A model generated the notes under the pieces. The model was not told the origin of the DNA. It saw only the letters and a program-made list of their open reading frames with translations, and ran no database searches. Source: an uncultured Collinsella sp. (lineage in GTDB: Bacteria; Actinomycetota; Coriobacteriia; Coriobacteriales; Coriobacteriaceae). From it: a stretch of 16,170 nucleotides of DNA. The position numbers and the translations under genes are program-made. This document shows, in pieces, positions 15,035 through 16,170 of the stretch. Each line of letters opens with the position of its first letter. Position 1 is the stretch's first letter. The stretch spans positions 1-16,170 of the forward strand of contig UQIK01000034.1 of the NCBI GenBank assembly GCA_900541125.1, written 5' to 3'.

Positions 15035-15070
15035 AAAAATAATGCGGCAAAGGGACAGCCCCTTTGCCGC
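15035..15070 (-). terminator. Rho-independent terminator of the YoaK gene
   Basis: Eleven-bp stem GCGGCAAAGGG (15044-15054) / CCCTTTGCCGC (15060-15070); on the minus strand it is followed by ATTATTTTTC. It starts 6 bp past the stop codon and insulates fucO from read-through. Confidence 0.92.
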
Positions 15071-15076
15071 GTTCGG

Positions 15077-15793
15077 TTACTTTCGGCAGCCCTCTTTCCA
15101 AGCCTCGGCCGCAACCTTCCAGCGTAAGCGCAAGTCGCGCTCGCGGTCGATGAACATGATGGCAAACGCGACAAACAGCAGCAAGCTCGCCACGACGATG
15201 GCGTGCAGGCCCATGCGCTCAATGCACCAGTTGCCCAACACGGCGCCAAACACAAAGGTAAAGATCACGCCAAAGTACAGCAGGCCGTTTTCCAAAAAGC
15301 CGCGCCTGTGGGTGATGATGTAATCGTCCACGTTTTGCAGCGCGTTGCGCAAGTTGCCGATGCACATGGTCGTAGCGATGCCGTGACCGTGGATCTTGCG
15401 GAAGCTCTCGACCTGCATGCCGCAAGCAAACGAGGTGAGGCAGTTGGCGAGCAGGTTGAAATTGCCGCCCGGGATAAAGCTCACGCCCAGCAAGATGACA
15501 GCTTCAAAGAACACCGTTACCTGGCGCCAGTGAATCACGCTGCCAAACCGCTCGTGCACCAGGTCGGCAAGCATAATGCCCACGGCAAACGACACCACGG
15601 GGAAGAAATAGCGTCCCGCCAGCGCCCAATTGCCCTCCGAGATGCTCACGCCCACCAGCAAGATGTTGCCCGTCTGCGCGTTGGCGAAAACATGGTCGCG
15701 CCCAATGTACGAATACACGTCCATAAAGCCACCGGCGAGCGCCAAGATGATGCCCAGCTCGATGGACTCCGATATCTGTTTGGCACGCTGCAT
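15077..15793 (-). CDS. YoaK/DUF1275-family membrane protein
   Basis: 238 residues, six predicted membrane helices (about 12-30, 58-80, 93-108, 112-130, 172-194, 198-218). Family marks: GGFMDVYSY in helix 1, NAQTGN (38-43), and GHGIATTMCIGN (136-147) followed by LRNA. DUF1275 proteins are common inner-membrane proteins of unknown transport or enzymatic role; no function should be read into it. The open frame extends upstream to 16027, but the start at 15793 is chosen because AGGAGG lies 10 nt upstream and the added N-terminus has no family character. The C-terminus is basic (RERDLRLRWK) and probably cytoplasmic. It has its own terminator and is divergent from the gene at 16047. Confidence 0.9.
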   Translation of the reverse strand: MQRAKQISESIELGIILALAGGFMDVYSYIGRDHVFANAQTGNILLVGVSISEGNWALAGRYFFPVVSFAVGIMLADLVHERFGSVIHWRQVTVFFEAVILLGVSFIPGGNFNLLANCLTSFACGMQVESFRKIHGHGIATTMCIGNLRNALQNVDDYIITHRRGFLENGLLYFGVIFTFVFGAVLGNWCIERMGLHAIVVASLLLFVAFAIMFIDRERDLRLRWKVAAEAWKEGCRK

Positions 15794-15975
15794 CGTCGTG
15801 CATCCTCCTTGTTGACGACTCTCTCGTGCGTTGGCGGAAACATAACCGCCGTTCATACTGTAACCCATTGACAACATGGCGTGCGCGCGAGACGGGTTCT
15901 CCAACGCGCAGATACACAGTCTGGAAACAAACGATCCTCGCATCGACGCGCCGATCCCCCAGCTCATGTACTCCC

Positions 15976-16008
15976 CCAGTCTTTTTAGCCCCGTCCCAAA
16001 AAGACTGG
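15976..16008. repeat. 11-bp perfect inverted repeat with CCCCGTCCC loop
   Basis: CCAGTCTTTTT (15976-15986) and AAAAAGACTGG (15998-16008) are exact reverse complements around AGCCCCGTCCC. The right arm ends one base before a TACAAT -10, so it may act as an operator for the gene at 16047. Its loop shares CCCCGTCCC with the stem-loop at 7639-7661. It also resembles a bidirectional terminator, but neither flanking gene ends here. Confidence 0.85.
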
Positions 16009-16009
16009 T

Positions 16010-16015
16010 TACAAT
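16010..16015 (+). promoter_or_regulatory. Candidate -10 for the gene at 16047
   Basis: TACAAT, 31 bp before the GTG start. No -35 is visible because the inverted repeat occupies that zone, so the promoter may need an activator or be silenced by a protein bound to the repeat. Confidence 0.45.
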
Positions 16016-16046
16016 TACGTGCAGCATACAGACACCGGGAGGGATC

Positions 16047-16170
16047 GTGGCAAAAAAGCCTCAGCACGCTCAGAACAGCCAACGCGGACAGCAGGGCAAA
16101 CAGGGCCAGCAGCAAAAGCGCGGCGGCAAGGCGCAGGCCACGGTCGCCCGCGCCAAGCATTCCCTAGCGA
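16047..16170 (+). CDS. Unidentified protein, N-terminus only (runs off window)
   Basis: A GTG start is preceded by GGGAGG 4 nt upstream, after a TACAAT -10. The 41 visible residues begin MAKKPQHAQNSQRGQQGKQ and continue Lys/Gln/Arg/Gly-rich to AQATVARAKHSLA. The basic, glutamine-rich start looks disordered and could be an RNA- or DNA-contacting tail before a folded domain that is not seen. No family is recognisable. The frame is open to the window end; a longer open frame overlapping here in another register has no ribosome-binding site and is rejected. Confidence 0.65.
   Translation, partial: MAKKPQHAQNSQRGQQGKQGQQQKRGGKAQATVARAKHSLA

Noticed and set aside
15867..15872. Consensus TTGACA as a -35 for the gene at 16047
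   Set aside because: No -10 lies 16-18 bp downstream and the gene starts 175 bp away.

Overview
The window is high-GC, tightly packed bacterial DNA that looks like a Coriobacteriia chromosome, most likely Collinsella or a close relative. This assignment is inference, resting on the gene set (AddAB, YerC, HTH-HipA-like kinase, FucO-type dehydrogenase), the strong GC-ending codon bias and the intergenic GGGGACGGGG-type stem-loops; no database was consulted. Bases 1-41 are not genomic: they are an Illumina Nextera/Tn5 adapter left on the contig end.

Layout. 42-6325 (minus) is a two-gene addB-addA operon for double-strand break processing; addA loses its C-terminal nuclease domain at the contig end. 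6326-6544 holds a 33-bp perfect inverted repeat and the terminator of the next gene. 6545-6844 (minus) is the TrpR-like regulator yerC, divergent from a small four-helix membrane protein (7169-7534, plus). 7672-8100 (minus) is an Rrf2 regulator with four possible cluster-ligand cysteines, divergent from cysK (8354-9292), which is followed by mnmA (9474-10574). These three genes form a sulfur neighbourhood: cysteine synthesis, tRNA thiolation and a probable Fe-S or cysteine-responsive regulator. 10583-11956 (minus) is a one-polypeptide fusion of a DNA-binding HTH and a HipA-like kinase, convergent with mnmA. 12097-13140 (minus) is an M42 metallopeptidase. A gap of about 600 bp follows, with twin TGCACGTGCA palindromes, several hairpins, a 24-nt motif present in both orientations and no convincing gene. 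13745-14911 (minus) is a lactaldehyde reductase-like iron alcohol dehydrogenase with LacI-type operator-like sequences upstream. 15077-15793 (minus) is a YoaK/DUF1275 membrane protein. The plus-strand gene starting at 16047 runs off the window.

Most of the content is housekeeping. The least explained elements are (i) the HTH-HipA-like kinase, (ii) a set of intergenic stem-loops sharing a CCGTCCC core, (iii) the structured gene-free block at 13147-13743, and (iv) an AddB whose C-terminal Fe-S cysteine box is degenerate.
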